Shown one piece after another: positions 34,614 through 42,556 of a stretch of 64,000 nt of DNA; within the stretch, counting starts at the first letter, position 1; the number at the start of each line of letters is the position of its first letter. The notes beneath the pieces are model-generated. The model ran no database searches, was not told where the DNA came from, and saw only the letters and a list, made by a program, of their open reading frames with translations. Location: contig BBYL01000019.1 of NCBI GenBank assembly GCA_001570385.1, positions 62,001 to 126,000 of the forward strand. Direction: 5' to 3'. Source of the DNA: Microtetraspora glauca (GTDB lineage: Bacteria > Actinomycetota > Actinomycetes > Streptosporangiales > Streptosporangiaceae). Made by a program: the position numbers and the translations under genes.

Positions 34614-35381
34614 TTGATCGAGCTCAAGACCGCCGGCGAGATCGAGGTGATGCGTGAGGCCGGCCGGGTCGTCGCGGCGGTACACACGCAGGTCCGCTCG
34701 CACGCGACCGTCGGGGCGTCTCTGCGCGAGCTCGACGAGCTGGCCCGCCAGATCATGCACGAGGCCGGGGCCGGCTCGTCCTTTCTCGGCTACCACCCGG
34801 CGTTCGGTGCCACTCCCTACCCTGGCGTGATCTGCACCTCGGTGAACGAGGTCATGCTGCACGGCCTGCCCACCGGCTACCGGCTCCGTGACGGCGACCT
34901 ACTGAGCATCGACTGCGGCGCCCACATCGACGGCTGGCATGCCGACGCCGCTGTCAGCTTCTGCGTCGGCCGGGCCCGCCAGGGCGACGGCGACCTGATC
35001 GCGACGGCCGAGCGCATGCTGGCCGCCGGAATCAAGCAGGCCGTGCCGGGTGCGCGGCTGGGCGATATCGGCCAGGCCATGTCCCGCATCGGCCGCGCGG
35101 CCGGTTACGGCATGCAGAACGACTTCGCCGGCCACGGCATCGGGCGGGCCATGCACGAGGACCCGTGGGTGCCCAACGAGGGCCGTCAGGGGCGCGGCCT
35201 GAGGCTCCGCTCCGGCATGGTCATCGCCATCGAGCCCAGCCTGATGGCCGGAGGCGGGGACGACTACGCGATGGCCGAGGACGGCTGGTCTCTATGCAGT
35301 GGAGACGGCAGCCGCACGGTCCACGTCGAGCACTCAGTGGCCGTCACCGACGACGGACCGGTCATCCTGACCCTTCCCTGA
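34614..35381 (+). CDS. map: type I methionine aminopeptidase (regulator-paired paralogue)
   Basis: The 255-residue enzyme removes N-terminal Met from nascent proteins. The metal ligands are visible: Asp in LLSIDCGAHIDGWHADAAVS (two Asp), His in DFAGHGIGRAMHEDP, Glu in VIAIEPSLMAGG and Glu in VHVEHSVAVTDDG. It starts at TTG 34614 with AAGGAGG six bases upstream. Being regulated by a dedicated XRE protein, it is likely a conditional second Map rather than the housekeeping copy, which usually lies in the ribosomal-protein region. Unusual: TSVNEVMLHGLPTGY replaces the common TSVNEVVCHGIP. Confidence 0.9.
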   Translation: MIELKTAGEIEVMREAGRVVAAVHTQVRSHATVGASLRELDELARQIMHEAGAGSSFLGYHPAFGATPYPGVICTSVNEVMLHGLPTGYRLRDGDLLSIDCGAHIDGWHADAAVSFCVGRARQGDGDLIATAERMLAAGIKQAVPGARLGDIGQAMSRIGRAAGYGMQNDFAGHGIGRAMHEDPWVPNEGRQGRGLRLRSGMVIAIEPSLMAGGGDDYAMAEDGWSLCSGDGSRTVHVEHSVAVTDDGPVILTLP

Positions 35382-35456
35382 CGCCCGATGAGAGAGAGCC
35401 GGAGTTTCGGTTGAGAGCGGGTTCGAGGTCAGGGCCGGGCTGGGCCGTGTGCTGAA

Positions 35457-35470
35457 GGGACCTTCGCCTC
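35457..35470. promoter_or_regulatory. DosR-like box upstream of CBS-BON gene
   Basis: GGGACCTTCGCCTC matches 10 of 14 positions of the mycobacterial core GGGACTTTAGTCCC and lies 50 bp before the CBS-BON start, as such boxes usually do. The right half is weak. Supported by gene identity more than by sequence alone. Confidence 0.35.
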
Positions 35471-35520
35471 TGGGGAGCGGCGTTGCCGGGGCATGGGATG
35501 GAGACGTGGGGGTGATCTCG

Positions 35521-36147
35521 ATGTTGGTCCGGGAGATGATGACGGCGCCGGTGGTGACCGTGCCGCGGACGTGGAGCGTCAAACAGGCCATCCACCTGCT
35601 CTACGAGCAGGACATCACGGCCGCCCCGGTGGTCGACGAGAAGGGCCGGATGGTCGGGATCGTCAGCGAGATGGACCTTCTGCGCGGCGAGTTCGAAACG
35701 GACCCCGGCTCCTACCTGCGTCCCGTAGCACTGCCCGGCTCGCGGCCGTCCGTAGGGGTCGAGGAGGTCATGACGTCCAACGTGAGGACCGTTCAGGAAC
35801 AGGCCGACGTGCTGGAGGTCGTGGATCTGATGATCACGATGGGAGTGAAGAGCGTTCCGGTCCTACGTGGCGGAGACGTCGTCGGAATGGCCAGCCGACG
35901 TGACCTGATGGGGATCCTGGCTCACGGAGACGAGAGGATCCGCGATGACGTCCTGGCGGCGCTGCGTGATTCCCTCGAGACGACGTTGTGGCAGGTGACC
36001 GTACGCGACGGGCTGGTCGAACTGCACGGCGCTGACGTGGACGACAGGTCGGCCCGGATCGCCGAGATCATCGCGCGTACGGTGCCGGGCGTGGCCGGTG
36101 TCGTGCTCGCTTCGTCAGGCGCATCCGGGACATCAGAGCTTCCGTGA
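35521..36147 (+). CDS. CBS-domain pair plus BON domain protein
   Basis: The 208-residue protein has CBS 1 (MTAPVVTVPRTWSVKQAIHL and APVVDEKGRMVGIVSEMDLL), CBS 2 (VMTSNVRTVQEQADVLEVVD and VPVLRGGDVVGMASRRDLM) and a C-terminal BON-like segment (LVELHGADVDDRSARIAEII, then VPGVAGVV). CBS pairs bind adenine nucleotides and report energy state. The relative Rv2626c (Hrp1) is a hypoxic-response protein in mycobacteria. GGGGGT precedes ATG 35521. A strong terminator follows and a DosR-like box precedes, so it is a single-gene unit. Confidence 0.88.
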   Translation: MLVREMMTAPVVTVPRTWSVKQAIHLLYEQDITAAPVVDEKGRMVGIVSEMDLLRGEFETDPGSYLRPVALPGSRPSVGVEEVMTSNVRTVQEQADVLEVVDLMITMGVKSVPVLRGGDVVGMASRRDLMGILAHGDERIRDDVLAALRDSLETTLWQVTVRDGLVELHGADVDDRSARIAEIIARTVPGVAGVVLASSGASGTSELP

Positions 36148-36154
36148 AAGGTGG

Positions 36155-36182
36155 GGAGCCGAGGCTGTGAAGCCTCGGCTCC
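36155..36182 (+). terminator. intrinsic terminator-like hairpin after CBS-BON gene
   Basis: A perfect 12-bp stem (GGAGCCGAGGCT and complement) with a GTGA loop begins 7 bp after the stop codon. Only two T residues follow, typical of high-GC actinomycete terminators. Confidence 0.8.
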
Positions 36183-36273
36183 TTCCGGCACCGGACGCCC
36201 GTCCCCGTCGGGCGGTCACGGCATCGGAGACAAGGAAAGGGACACCACACGCATGTGAACGGGAGGTTCAGCC

Positions 36274-36525
36274 ATGGAGGCCAAGCAATGGAGCATCCAG
36301 ATCTATATCACCGAGGAAGATGACGAAACGTCTGCTCGCGCGGTCCTCACTACCAGGGACGACACTCACGTGGCCGGGGTCGGCCGCGCACGTCGTAACC
36401 CCGCCGATCCTTCTGTGCCCGAGATCGGTGACGAGCTGGCGGTCGCGCGAGCGCTCGCCGACCTGACGGGCAAGTTGTTCGCCATCGGTTCGGACGACAT
36501 CGCCGGGTGCGCCCGGCAGGGCTGA
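36274..36525 (+). CDS. DUF1876 protein (Rv1738/Rv2632c-like)
   Basis: The 83-residue protein starts MEAKQWSIQIYITEEDDETS and continues with VGRARRNPADPSVPEIGDEL and AVARALADLTGKLF, the DUF1876 pattern. In mycobacteria Rv1738 is strongly DosR-induced and its fold resembles ribosome hibernation factors; a role in slowing translation during dormancy is suggested, not proven. GGGAGG lies upstream of the ATG. It stands between the CBS-BON gene and convergent PolX. Confidence 0.85.
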   Translation: MEAKQWSIQIYITEEDDETSARAVLTTRDDTHVAGVGRARRNPADPSVPEIGDELAVARALADLTGKLFAIGSDDIAGCARQG

Positions 36526-36648
36526 GCACGGCAGACCCGAAACGGCTCTCGTTCCCGCGCGGGGGCTCCGCGTTGTCCGGCCGGCCCGATGCGGCGAACC
36601 GGTCACGGCGATGCGGATGTCCGCTTCTCGCGAGGCTCGTCGTTCATG

Positions 36649-38373
36649 TCATGGCCGGCCCGCCCGCAGGAAGGACAGCAGGCGGTCGAGCGGCCACGTG
36701 TTGATCACCTGGTCGGCGGTGAGCCAGCCGCGCTGCGCGGTGCCCACGCCGTACCGCATGTTGGCCAGGTGCGGCACGGCGTGCGCGTCGCTGTCGACGG
36801 AGAAGAGGACGCCCTTTCCCGAAGCCCGCCTGACCAGGTCGGCGGGGAGATCGAGGCGCTCGGGGAAGGCATTGATCTCCAGCGCGGTGCCGGTGCGGGC
36901 GCAGGCGGTGAACACCGCGTCCCAGTCGGCGTCCACCGGCTCCCTCCTGCCGATCACGCGGGCCGTCGGATGGCCGATGATCTTGACGTGGGAGTTCTCG
37001 CAGGCCCGCAGCAACCGCCGGGTCGTCTCCTCGCGCGACTGCGTGAAATAGGAGTGCAAGGAGGCCACGCACAGGTCGAATCCGGCCAGGAACTCCGGCG
37101 GCCAGTCGACCTTCCCTTCCGGGTCGATGTTCAGCTCGGTGCCATGCAGCAGCCGCATCCCGCCGAAGGCGCCGTCCAGCCCTCGCACCTGTTCGCGCTG
37201 GGCCAGGGCCTTCTCGTCGGTCATCCGTTGCATGTACAGCGCGGGGGCGTGATCGGTGATCGCGAGATAGGAGTAGCCCCGCTCCGCCGCCGCGGCGGCC
37301 ATCTCCTCCAGCGACGCCAGCCCGTCGGTCAGGTTCGTGTGCGTGTGCAGGTCGCCGCGGAGATCCGTCTCCGTCACGATCGGCGGGAGCTCACCGCGCA
37401 GTGCCGCCTCGATCTCGCCGCTGTCCTCGCGCAGCGTCGGCGGGATCCACGGCAGCCCGAGCATGCCGTACACCTCCGCCTCGCCGGTGGACGCGATCTT
37501 CTCCCCGGTCGTCACGTCGAACAGGCCGTACTCGGACAGCTTGAGCTTCTTGTGGACGGCGATCTCCCGCGTCCGGATGTTGTGTGCCCGCGAGCCGGTG
37601 AAGTACTGCAGGGCCGCGCCCCAGGAGTCGGCCGGCACGACCCGCAGGTCCACCTGGAGGCCGGTGACGGTGCGGACCGAGGTCTTGGTGTCTCCGTGCG
37701 CGATCACCTCGCCGGTCGTGGGGAGCCGGGTGAACGCCTCCATGAGCGCCGCCGGCTCGCATGATGTGGCGAGAACGTCGATGTCACCGATGGTGTCCTT
37801 CATCCGGCGCAGCGACCCCGCGTACACGCATCGCTCGCATCCCGGAACCTGGCGCAGCGACGCGATGATCTCCTCCGCGGCGCTCATCCCGATGCCGAGA
37901 TCCACCCGCTCGCCTGCTTTGTGCATCAGTTCGATGCCGTGCAGGAGGTTCTCCTCGGTCTTGGGGCCGAATCCGTGCAGTCCGTGCAGCAGGCCCGCTC
38001 TGATCGCCGCCTCCAGGGACTCGATCGAGTCGATGCCCAGCTCGTGGTAGAGCGTCACGGCCTTCTTCGGACCGAGCGACGGGATCAGCGTGAGCATGCG
38101 GACGCCCGCCGGGATCTTGGTACGCAGCTCCTCGAGCTGGTGGATCGCGCCGGTGTGCAGGAACTCATCGATCTTCGCCGCGATCGAGGTGCCCACGTTG
38201 GGGATCCGGCGCAGCTCACCGGCGTCCATGTTCGAGATGTCGCGGGCGTAGCCGCCGACCGATCGCGCCGCCTTCTCGTACACCCTCACCCTGAAGGCGT
38301 CGCCGCCCGTGATCGCGATCAGATCCGCGTACTCCTGCAGCAGATCCGCTACCTGGTCATTCGAGCGCTCCAC
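36649..38373 (-). CDS. polX: DNA polymerase X with C-terminal PHP domain
   Basis: The 574-residue protein has an N-terminal helix-hairpin-helix region (DAFRVRVYEKAARSVGGY, LRRIPNVGTSIAAKIDEFL), a nucleotidyltransferase palm with GDIDVLAT and VDLRVVPADS carboxylates, and a PHP phosphoesterase domain (DLHTHTNLTDG, AITDHAP, HGTELNIDPEG, ASLHSYF, IGHPTARVIG, VDSDAHAVPHL). It is a base-excision/gap-filling repair polymerase with 3'-5' exonuclease or AP-endonuclease activity from PHP. I chose GTG 38373: the protein then begins VERSNDQVADLLQEYADL, as in relatives, and GGGAG is 8-9 bp upstream; GTG 38382 is the alternative. Confidence 0.92.
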   Translation of the reverse strand: MERSNDQVADLLQEYADLIAITGGDAFRVRVYEKAARSVGGYARDISNMDAGELRRIPNVGTSIAAKIDEFLHTGAIHQLEELRTKIPAGVRMLTLIPSLGPKKAVTLYHELGIDSIESLEAAIRAGLLHGLHGFGPKTEENLLHGIELMHKAGERVDLGIGMSAAEEIIASLRQVPGCERCVYAGSLRRMKDTIGDIDVLATSCEPAALMEAFTRLPTTGEVIAHGDTKTSVRTVTGLQVDLRVVPADSWGAALQYFTGSRAHNIRTREIAVHKKLKLSEYGLFDVTTGEKIASTGEAEVYGMLGLPWIPPTLREDSGEIEAALRGELPPIVTETDLRGDLHTHTNLTDGLASLEEMAAAAAERGYSYLAITDHAPALYMQRMTDEKALAQREQVRGLDGAFGGMRLLHGTELNIDPEGKVDWPPEFLAGFDLCVASLHSYFTQSREETTRRLLRACENSHVKIIGHPTARVIGRREPVDADWDAVFTACARTGTALEINAFPERLDLPADLVRRASGKGVLFSVDSDAHAVPHLANMRYGVGTAQRGWLTADQVINTWPLDRLLSFLRAGRP

Positions 38374-38756
38374 GGCTGCCACTCCCGCCGGGGTTCGGCA
38401 TGACTTTCCTCCAGCATCGACTGCCCGGATCATCGGCAGATAGGGCTGAAGGTCCTGTATGGGATGCCACCTCGGAGCTGCCGGGAGGTCGAGATATCGG
38501 GAAATATCCGGAACACACAAGAGCTTTACCGCCGCGATACGCCAGAAAGCCACGCGGTGTGTTGGCCTTTCGGTGAGAAGCTGCCTCACTCACGAACCGG
38601 GCAGTCAGCGTGGAAACGCATTCGAACGGCCCCGGCGGGGAACGCGGTGCTGCGGCGATCCACGCCAGAGTGCCGAGTGCGCCCGGGGCAGGCGTGCGAC
38701 CGGCCCATCCGGCGGCGAGCCTGATTCCGCCGCGCTGGGACGGGAGGGACGGAGCC
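38374..38756. other. 383-bp intergenic region between PolX and DUF1918 genes
   Basis: No gene, repeat or terminator is recognised. It separates divergent genes and should carry both promoters. The end holds the purine-rich GGGAGGGACGGAG ribosome region of the DUF1918 gene. Confidence 0.4.
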
Positions 38757-38972
38757 ATGAAAGCGATGGTCGGGGATCGACTGGTGCTCGAGAGCACCAG
38801 ATCGGATAGACCGAATCACGTCGGCATCATCGTTGCTCTGCGTCACCCCGACGGCTCGCCCCCGTATGTCGTTCGCTGGCTCGACGAGGAGCGTGAGGTC
38901 CTGGTGTTTCCGGGGCGGGACGCCCGTATCGAGCATCGGCGAACCGGCTCGACCGACTCGGTGCCGGGCTGA
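38757..38972 (+). CDS. DUF1918 small SH3-like protein
   Basis: The 71-residue protein begins MKAMVGDRLVLESTRSDRPN and continues VALRHPDGSPPYVVRWLDEE and LVFPGRDARIEHR. DUF1918 proteins are small, barrel-like, possibly nucleic-acid binding, and often accompany stress and dormancy genes in actinobacteria. The ribosome site is GGGAGGGACGGAG. It is convergent with the broken CBS gene. Confidence 0.82.
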   Translation: MKAMVGDRLVLESTRSDRPNHVGIIVALRHPDGSPPYVVRWLDEEREVLVFPGRDARIEHRRTGSTDSVPG

Positions 38973-38999
38973 GGGGCGCGGCCGGACCCTGCGTCTTCC

Positions 39000-39226
39000 G
39001 TGAATCGTCCGACACGATCTGTGGCGGCCCATGAGGTGTCCTCCTGGTGGAGCCGCTCCTTGAACTCCTCCTTGCACGGCAGGTCGGCCGCCGAGATCAC
39101 GCGATGACGTGACCTTCGCCGTCCACGACCGGGACCGCGCTCACACCGTGTGCCGTCAGCACCTCGGCGACATCCCTGAACTGAGGCGACCTCGCTGGTC
39201 ATGACGTCCCGCGCCTTCTTGCGCAC
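39000..39226 (-). pseudogene. CBS-domain protein broken by frameshifts
   Basis: The minus strand reads MRKKARDVMTSEVASVQ, then in a second frame FRDVAEVLTAHGVSAVPVVD and GEGHVIA, then in the first frame again VISAADLPCKEEFKERLHQE. Together this is one CBS-domain protein (usually ~200-230 residues) with at least two indels; the second CBS domain is gone. It lies just after the hydrogenase maturation gene and may once have been co-regulated with it. Confidence 0.7.
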
Positions 39227-39244
39227 GATCGACTCCTTCCAGAT

Positions 39245-39684
39245 TCAGCCCAGCCGCCGCCGTATGGCCTCGGCCGTCTCGCGGATCGCCGCCCGGACGG
39301 ACGGGGTGACAGGGGCGTCGAGGCCGAAGTCGCCGCCCTCGATCCCGAAGACGAGCAACTCGTCCGGGAGCCGGTCGAGAGCCTCTCCGAGCGCGATCGC
39401 GTCCGCCAGGCCGAGGGCATGGGAGCTGCGCCGCCAGGCGGGGCCCGGGGCCGGACGCTTCGGTGAACGGTTCCCGGTGCCGCGCCCGAGGAGGCCGCGT
39501 CTATCACGATCGCCAGGTAGGCACCGCTCCATGCCGTGACCAGGTGCATGGGGTCTCCGGAGCTCTCGGTGAGGACGACGCAGGAGGGGAGCGTTCCCCG
39601 GAGCGATCGGACCACCTCCGGGCCCGCCGCGTCGTCGCCCCGGGCGTAGCCGCCCAGGCCGATCACCACCGTCCTACCGCGCAT
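39245..39684 (-). pseudogene. hydrogenase maturation protease, frameshifted
   Basis: The first frame carries MRGRTVVIGLGGYARGDDAA and YLAIVIDAASSGAAPGTVHR, the start of a HycI/HyaD-type endopeptidase with the metal-ligand Asp. The conserved second half SSHALGLADAIALGEALDRL and LLVFGIEGGDFGLDAPVTPS is in a different frame, so an indel (perhaps two) lies at 39425-39485. The enzyme would cut the C-terminal tail of the hydrogenase large subunit after nickel insertion. Its ATG overlaps the large-subunit gene by 11 bp. Either the gene is dead, or this is a sequencing error. Confidence 0.72.
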
Positions 39685-40963
39685 CGAGGTGCAGCTCCAG
39701 GAAGTGGGCGGAGCAGGAGATACACGGGTCGTGGTTGCGCACCGCGCGTTCGCAGAGCGCGGCCAGTTCCGCCTGCGGCAGGTCGAGGCGGGGCGTGATG
39801 AGCTCGCGCAGGTCCATCTCGATGCGGACCTGGTTCTGCGCGGTTGGCGGGACGATGTCGGCCTCGGTGATCAGCCCGGCCTCGTCGAGGCGGTACCGGT
39901 GGTACAGCGTGCCGCGCGGCGCCTCCGAGGCGCCGTGGCCGACGCCCGCGACCGGCTCGACCGGTACGGCGGGGGCGTCGGGTTCGGTGTAGCCGTCGAT
40001 GATCCGCAGGGCCTCGTCGCAGGCATGTACGACTTCCACGGCCCGGACGACGATGCTGCGGAAGGGGTTGCGGCAGACAGGGCCGAGTCCGGCCTCGCGC
40101 GCGGCCGAGCGGGCCAGCGGCGAAAGCAGGTCCGAGTTGAGCGCGTAGCGGGCGAGGGCGCCCACCAGATAGCCGCCGGTCCCGTCCAGCCGGGCGTGGA
40201 GCGCGGTGGAGTGCGGCACCTGCTCCTCCACCACGTGGACGGGCCAGTCCGCGATCGGGAACGAAGATCCGTCGCTGACGGCCGGCGAACCGGAGAGGAT
40301 CGCGTATTCGTCCGGATGGCGCAGCGCCAGGAACCGGTAGGCGTGCTCGATGTCGGGGAAGTCGAATCCGGCGACCCACCTGACGGTGGCCAGCGCGTGC
40401 TCTCGCGCCTCGCGCAGCCGCTCGGCGACCGGGGCGAGCTCCTGGCGCCGGGGTACGCGGTAGAAGCCGCCCACCCGTACGTTGACCGGATGGATCGCGC
40501 GGCCCCCGAGAGTCGAGACCAGCTCGTTCCCCGCCTTCTTCAGCGCCAGCCCCCGCTCCAGGTGATCACGGTGGTCGGCGGCCATCGCCACGCCGCTCTC
40601 GTAGCCCAGGAAGTCGGGCGCGTGCAGCAGGAAGATGTGCAGCGCATGGGACTCGATCCATTCGCCGTAGTAGAGCAGCAGCCGCAGATCGCGCAGCGGC
40701 CCGGTCACCTCCACGCCGAAGGCCGACTCGATGGCCTGGCAGGCGCTCATCTGGTACGCCACCGGGCAGATGCCGCAGATGCGCGCGGTGATGTCAGGAG
40801 GCTCCTCGTACGAGCGGCCGCGTAGCAGCGCCTCGAAGAAGCGGGGCGGCTCGTAGATCGTGAGCTGGAGATCGGTGATGAGGCCGTCGCGGGCGCGTAC
40901 CAGCAGCGCCCCCTCGCCCTCGACGCGCGAGAGGCCGCCGAGCCTGATCGTCTTATGCGTCAT
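39674..40963 (-). CDS. hydA: [NiFe] hydrogenase large (alpha) subunit, group 3b-like
   Basis: The 429-residue protein begins MTHKTIRLGGLSRVEGEGAL and holds both nickel motifs: ARICGICPVAYQMSACQAIE near residue 60 and DPCISCSAHFLEL at the C-terminus. The nine residues after the final His are the tail expected to be removed by the maturation protease. Such enzymes split or form H2 in the cytoplasm, coupled to NADP(H). GAGGAGG lies before ATG 40963, which overlaps the small-subunit stop by 11 bp. Last structural gene of the BGDA operon. Confidence 0.9.
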   Translation of the reverse strand: MTHKTIRLGGLSRVEGEGALLVRARDGLITDLQLTIYEPPRFFEALLRGRSYEEPPDITARICGICPVAYQMSACQAIESAFGVEVTGPLRDLRLLLYYGEWIESHALHIFLLHAPDFLGYESGVAMAADHRDHLERGLALKKAGNELVSTLGGRAIHPVNVRVGGFYRVPRRQELAPVAERLREAREHALATVRWVAGFDFPDIEHAYRFLALRHPDEYAILSGSPAVSDGSSFPIADWPVHVVEEQVPHSTALHARLDGTGGYLVGALARYALNSDLLSPLARSAAREAGLGPVCRNPFRSIVVRAVEVVHACDEALRIIDGYTEPDAPAVPVEPVAGVGHGASEAPRGTLYHRYRLDEAGLITEADIVPPTAQNQVRIEMDLRELITPRLDLPQAELAALCERAVRNHDPCISCSAHFLELHLDAR

Positions 40964-41747
40964 CCTCGGCCTCCTCGGACGCCCGCCGGAAGGGTTCCTC
41001 GGTCGCGTTGAACGTGCGGTAGACACGCACCAGGTCGGGGTCGCTCATGCCGAGCGTCCGCAGTTGTCTGTTCAACGCCCGCGAGTTGGTGGTCTCGCCG
41101 GGGCCGAAGCAGCCGTAGCAGCCCCGGTTGAACGCCGGGCACAGCGCCCCGCAGCCGGCCTGGGTGACCGGGCCGAGGCAGGGCGTGCCGTGGGCCACCA
41201 GGACGCAGACGTTGCCCCGTGCCTTGCATTCCACGCACACGCTGTGCCGGGGCACGACGGGACGCCGGTCGGCGAGGTACGCCGTGATGACCTCCAGAAG
41301 TTGGCGTTTGTCGATCGGGCAGCCGCGCAGCTCGAAGTCGACCGGCACGTGCGCGGAGATCGGGGTCGAGCGCTCCAGTGTGGCGATGTACTCGGGCCGG
41401 GCGTACACGACGGAGGTGAACTCGCGCACGTCGGCGAAGTCGCGCAGGGCCTGGATGCCGCCCGCGGTGGCGCAGGCCCCGATCGTCACCAGGCGCTTCG
41501 ACACCCGGCGCACGTGCCGGACGCGCTCCGCGTCCTCCGCCGTCGTGATCGACCCCTCGACCAGGGACAGGTCGTACGGCCCCGGCCCCGCGGCGCTGGA
41601 CGCCTCCAGGAAGTAGGCGATCTCCAGTTCGGCCGCGATCGACAGCAGTTCGTCCTCGCAGTCGAGCAGCGTGAGCTGGCAGCCGTCGCAGGAGGCGAAC
41701 TTCCACACCGCCAGCCGAGGGCGGTGTCCTGGCTCCGAAACGCCCAT
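40953..41747 (-). CDS. hydD: [NiFe] hydrogenase small (delta) subunit
   Basis: The 264-residue protein has the small-subunit Fe-S ligands: KFASCDGCQLTLLDCEDELL near the N-terminus, TIGACATAGGIQALRDFADV, ELRGCPIDKRQLLEVITAYL, and Cys-rich VCVECKARGNVCVL and RGCYGCFGPGE. It relays electrons from the NiFe site to the diaphorase part. No Tat signal, as expected for a cytosolic group 3 enzyme. I prefer ATG 41747 (TGATG overlap with the upstream gene); GTG 41750 is possible. Confidence 0.9.
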   Translation of the reverse strand: MGVSEPGHRPRLAVWKFASCDGCQLTLLDCEDELLSIAAELEIAYFLEASSAAGPGPYDLSLVEGSITTAEDAERVRHVRRVSKRLVTIGACATAGGIQALRDFADVREFTSVVYARPEYIATLERSTPISAHVPVDFELRGCPIDKRQLLEVITAYLADRRPVVPRHSVCVECKARGNVCVLVAHGTPCLGPVTQAGCGALCPAFNRGCYGCFGPGETTNSRALNRQLRTLGMSDPDLVRVYRTFNATEEPFRRASEEAEDDA

Positions 41748-42556
41748 CACAGCTCCTTCACCGCGAGGAGCCCGGCCGCCCGCTCATAGCTCACCACCGG
41801 GCCGTCCAGGCAGAGGAGCAGCGGGCCGAGCTGGCAGTGGCCGCAGCGGCCCACGCCGCACTTCATGTTGCGTTCAAGGGACAACACCACCCGCCCGGCC
41901 GGGACGCCGCGCCGCACCAGATCGGCGGCGACGGCGCGCATCATGACGTCGGGGCCGCACACGAACGCCGCGCTGCGGCGCGGCTCGAAGACGATCCGGT
42001 CGAGCAGCCTGGTGACCAGGCCCACCGGGCCCTTCCACGCCTGGTCGGGGTGATCCACGATGACCTGGACGTCGATGTCGTGCGCGTCCCTCCAGCGGGC
42101 CAGTTCCCGTGGATAGAGCAGGGTCAGGGGAGTACGGGTGCCCACGATCAGGCCGATCCGGCCATAGCGGGAGCGGTGGGCGATCAGCTCCCCGATGACC
42201 GTCCGCAGCGGCGCGAGCCCCAGGCCACCCGCTGCGACGACGACGTCAAGCCCGGCCGCGGCCGACACGTCCCACGCGGTGCCGTACGGGCCGCGGACCC
42301 CCACGACGTCACCCCGGCGGGTACGGCACAGGGCGCGGCTGACCGCGCCGACCGCGCGGATCGTGTGAACGTAGGCTCCGGGGCGAGCCCGGCCGCTGAT
42401 CGAGACGGGGATCTCACCGACCCCCCGGGCGTAGATCATGGTGAACTGGCCGGGCAGGAACGGCGGGCACGGTCCACCCAGCGGCTCCAGTGTCAGCGTG
42501 ACCGTGTCGGCCCGGTCCGGGCGCCGCGAGCGCACCCGGTAGGGCGCGGGCGTCAT
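41747..42556 (-). CDS. hydG: hydrogenase gamma subunit, FAD/NAD(P)-binding
   Basis: The 269-residue protein is a ferredoxin-NADP reductase-like module: FAD domain PPFLPGQFTMIYARGVGEIP, NAD(P) domain VVVAAGGLGLAPLRTVIGEL, AAFVCGPDVMMRAVAADLVR, and a C-terminal [2Fe-2S] site CGVGRCGHCQLGPLLLC. It exchanges electrons with NADP(H). Start ATG 42556 overlaps the upstream stop (ATGA). Part of the hydBGDA operon of sulfhydrogenase-like enzymes. Confidence 0.9.
   Translation of the reverse strand: MTPAPYRVRSRRPDRADTVTLTLEPLGGPCPPFLPGQFTMIYARGVGEIPVSISGRARPGAYVHTIRAVGAVSRALCRTRRGDVVGVRGPYGTAWDVSAAAGLDVVVAAGGLGLAPLRTVIGELIAHRSRYGRIGLIVGTRTPLTLLYPRELARWRDAHDIDVQVIVDHPDQAWKGPVGLVTRLLDRIVFEPRRSAAFVCGPDVMMRAVAADLVRRGVPAGRVVLSLERNMKCGVGRCGHCQLGPLLLCLDGPVVSYERAAGLLAVKEL

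Noticed and set aside
39000..39226. Programmed frameshifting in the CBS gene
   Set aside because: At least two shifts of different sign plus loss of the second domain point to decay, not recoding.
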